In this document: positions 43,446 to 44,434 of the stretch, in pieces
Layout of the letters: every line of letters starts with the position of its first letter
How positions within the stretch are numbered: position 1 is the first letter of the stretch
Assembly: GCA_023954255.1 (NCBI GenBank)
Contig: JAMLIH010000019.1
Location: forward strand, 1 to 44,434
Origin: Phyllobacteriaceae bacterium
Lineage (GTDB): Bacteria; Pseudomonadota; Alphaproteobacteria; Rhizobiales; Rhizobiaceae
DNA: 44,434 nucleotides
Direction of reading: 5' to 3'
Program-made: the position numbers and the translations under genes
Notes under the pieces: model-generated
Database searches by the model: none
What the model was told of the DNA's origin: nothing
What the model saw: the letters and a program-made list of their open reading frames with translations, nothing else

Positions 43446-44434
43446 TTGAGCAGATTCCCTGGCCGTTTGCGCCACAAGGGGAAGAAGCGAAACCGGAAAA
43501 ACGCTGAGAAGAAAGCCGCCTTCGATGACACGATCAGCCCTTTTCAGCGCAATCCCGAACTGCAACCAGCACAATACCCGACGCATGACGGTCCCGGACG
43601 GAACATGGAACAGGCAGCGCATGGTGACGCGCGCGGGCCTGCCGCCGGCAAGACCGCCGATCCGGGAGCGCTGAACGGCAGAACGGGACAGCGGAACGCG
43701 TCTTCCAAGACCATGATGCCCGGCCGGGATAGGCGGCCGGGGACTGCGGACAGTCATGCGCAGCAACAGGCCGCCGGCGACAGCGGGCCGCCGCGGCACG
43801 CCTTCCAGCCGCAGGAGGGCCAGCGCCGCGGCACCCATGGCCATTCGCGCCCACACGGCAAGCACAATCGCAGACGGCGGGATGGCGAACCGGAAATTCG
43901 CGGGCTTCGCGGGCCGGTAGAGCGGACGCCCGATGTGGTCTACGAGCCCGAGCGGGCGAGGGGCGGCAGCAAGCCGGCACAGCGCGAACCCCATGGAGAA
44001 ACGGGCAGGCAACACGGTCCTTCGACTGCCGGGCGAAGGGACGTGGCAGGCGGTGGCGAGAACAGACGGGATCGAGGCGGCAGGGGAAAATCCGGTAATT
44101 CAGGTGGCAATGGCGCACGCAACCAGCAGGGCCAGAACAAAGACCTGAATCAGGCCCAGAATCATGCCCAGAATCATGCCCAGAACCAGAACCAGTATCG
44201 GGGCCGACGGTATGACGCTGCCGGTGGCGAGGCCAGACAGCCGAGAGAGTTGCGGCCGCTTTATGCCGCGCTCGACCTCGGTACCAACAAATGCCGCCTG
44301 CTGATCGCCCTTCCCCAGCCGAAGGGCCGTTTCAGGGTAATCGACGGGTTTTCGCGCATCGTGCGCCTGGGAGAGGGCATGGCCCAAAGCGGCCAGCTTT
44401 CGCAGGCGGCGATGGACCGGGCGCTGGAGGCGCT
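43446..44434 (+). CDS. Ppx/GppA family phosphatase, 5' part, with long basic disordered N-terminus
   Basis: The frame runs without a stop from TTG 43446 to the window end (329 codons and counting). From residue ~273 it shows the ASKHA start of Ppx/GppA phosphatases: LYAALDLGTNKCRLLIALPQ, then GFSRIVRLGEGMAQSGQLSQ. Ahead of it lies a ~270-residue, low-complexity extension rich in Arg, Gly, Gln, Asn and His, with a lysine/arginine cluster at the very start (KGKKRNRKNAEKK) and short NHAQ repeats near 44148-44195. Homologues in Hyphomicrobiales have similar disordered, basic N-termini. The start is a TTG with AAAGG about 9 bases upstream and no ATG is in a better position. The family hydrolyses polyphosphate or (p)ppGpp; the exact activity of this branch is uncertain. 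Long minus-strand frames here are shadows. Confidence 0.8.
   Translation, partial: MSRFPGRLRHKGKKRNRKNAEKKAAFDDTISPFQRNPELQPAQYPTHDGPGRNMEQAAHGDARGPAAGKTADPGALNGRTGQRNASSKTMMPGRDRRPGTADSHAQQQAAGDSGPPRHAFQPQEGQRRGTHGHSRPHGKHNRRRRDGEPEIRGLRGPVERTPDVVYEPERARGGSKPAQREPHGETGRQHGPSTAGRRDVAGGGENRRDRGGRGKSGNSGGNGARNQQGQNKDLNQAQNHAQNHAQNQNQYRGRRYDAAGGEARQPRELRPLYAALDLGTNKCRLLIALPQPKGRFRVIDGFSRIVRLGEGMAQSGQLSQAAMDRALEA
44148..44195. repeat. 12-bp coding repeat in the Ppx/GppA extension
   Basis: AATCAGGCCCAG (44148-44159), AATCATGCCCAG (44160-44171, and again 44172-44183), then AACCAG twice (44184-44195). In frame it gives NQAQ-NHAQ-NHAQ-NQ-NQ. A recent tandem duplication within the disordered extension. 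Confidence 0.75.

Noticed and set aside
43419-44118. Two minus-strand frames across the Ppx/GppA extension
   Set aside because: They are shadows of the low-complexity plus-strand coding sequence that continues into a certain Ppx/GppA domain.

Overview
The window is a high-GC, gene-dense chromosomal segment of an alphaproteobacterium, most likely of the order Hyphomicrobiales (Rhizobiales). The evidence is the gene order flhA-fliR-rod-binding protein-FlgN-like-FliL-like, a RirA-type Rrf2 iron regulator with an IRO-box-like palindrome beside it, a Rhodobacter/Rhizobium-type smo/mtl polyol cluster, and a Ppx/GppA phosphatase with a long basic disordered N-terminal extension. No phage, IS element, CRISPR array or plasmid gene was seen. 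Two genes (the FliL-like gene and the smoS-like dehydrogenase) carry a single-base frame break, which could be sequence error or true lesions.

Layout. 1-3743 (+): end of a flagellar operon (flhA without its 5' end, fliR, FlgJ/CheL-like rod-binding protein, FlgN-like chaperone, frameshifted FliL-like protein). 3877-9730: a poorly characterised regulatory and accessory block with two exported proteins of unknown function, two full-length LuxR-type regulators, a small HTH-only LuxR-type protein on the minus strand, a strong candidate small RNA on the minus strand (7461-7570), and two proteins (7047-7328, 8972-9730) that share an unnamed ~80-residue N-terminal domain, the second fused to a PAS domain. 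9995-14053 (+): glutamine-synthetase-like ligase, aldehyde dehydrogenase and iron-containing alcohol dehydrogenase, a set that fits gamma-glutamylation and oxidation of an amino-alcohol or amine. 14071-25039: a polyol (sorbitol/mannitol) catabolic region with fructokinase, xylulokinase, HAD phosphatase, mannitol dehydrogenase, sorbitol-type SDR, a complete ABC importer and a SorC-family regulator.

25125-33422: iron region. A rirA-like repressor gene faces an eight-gene iron operon (Cys-rich unknown protein, imelysin, outer-membrane barrel, Bfd-like ferredoxin, bacterioferritin, di-heme DUF1111 protein, second imelysin, DUF1513 protein) across a 104-bp gap that holds an IRO-box-like and an Irr/ICE-like palindrome. 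33513-35152: two GNAT acetyltransferases and a GFA-family protein. 35159-42815 (-): LysR regulator, then a ydcSTUV-type polyamine ABC importer, then a gamma-aminobutyraldehyde-type dehydrogenase, and beyond a structured gap a fused ComDE-type sulfopyruvate (or phosphonopyruvate) decarboxylase. 43015-43088 (-): tRNA-Gln(CTG). 43446-end (+): 5' part of a Ppx/GppA phosphatase gene that starts at TTG and runs off the window.

The most interesting parts are the LuxR/PAS/sRNA block beside the flagellar operon, the iron operon that lacks any recognisable inner-membrane iron permease, and the ComDE enzyme next to a polyamine-type transport operon.
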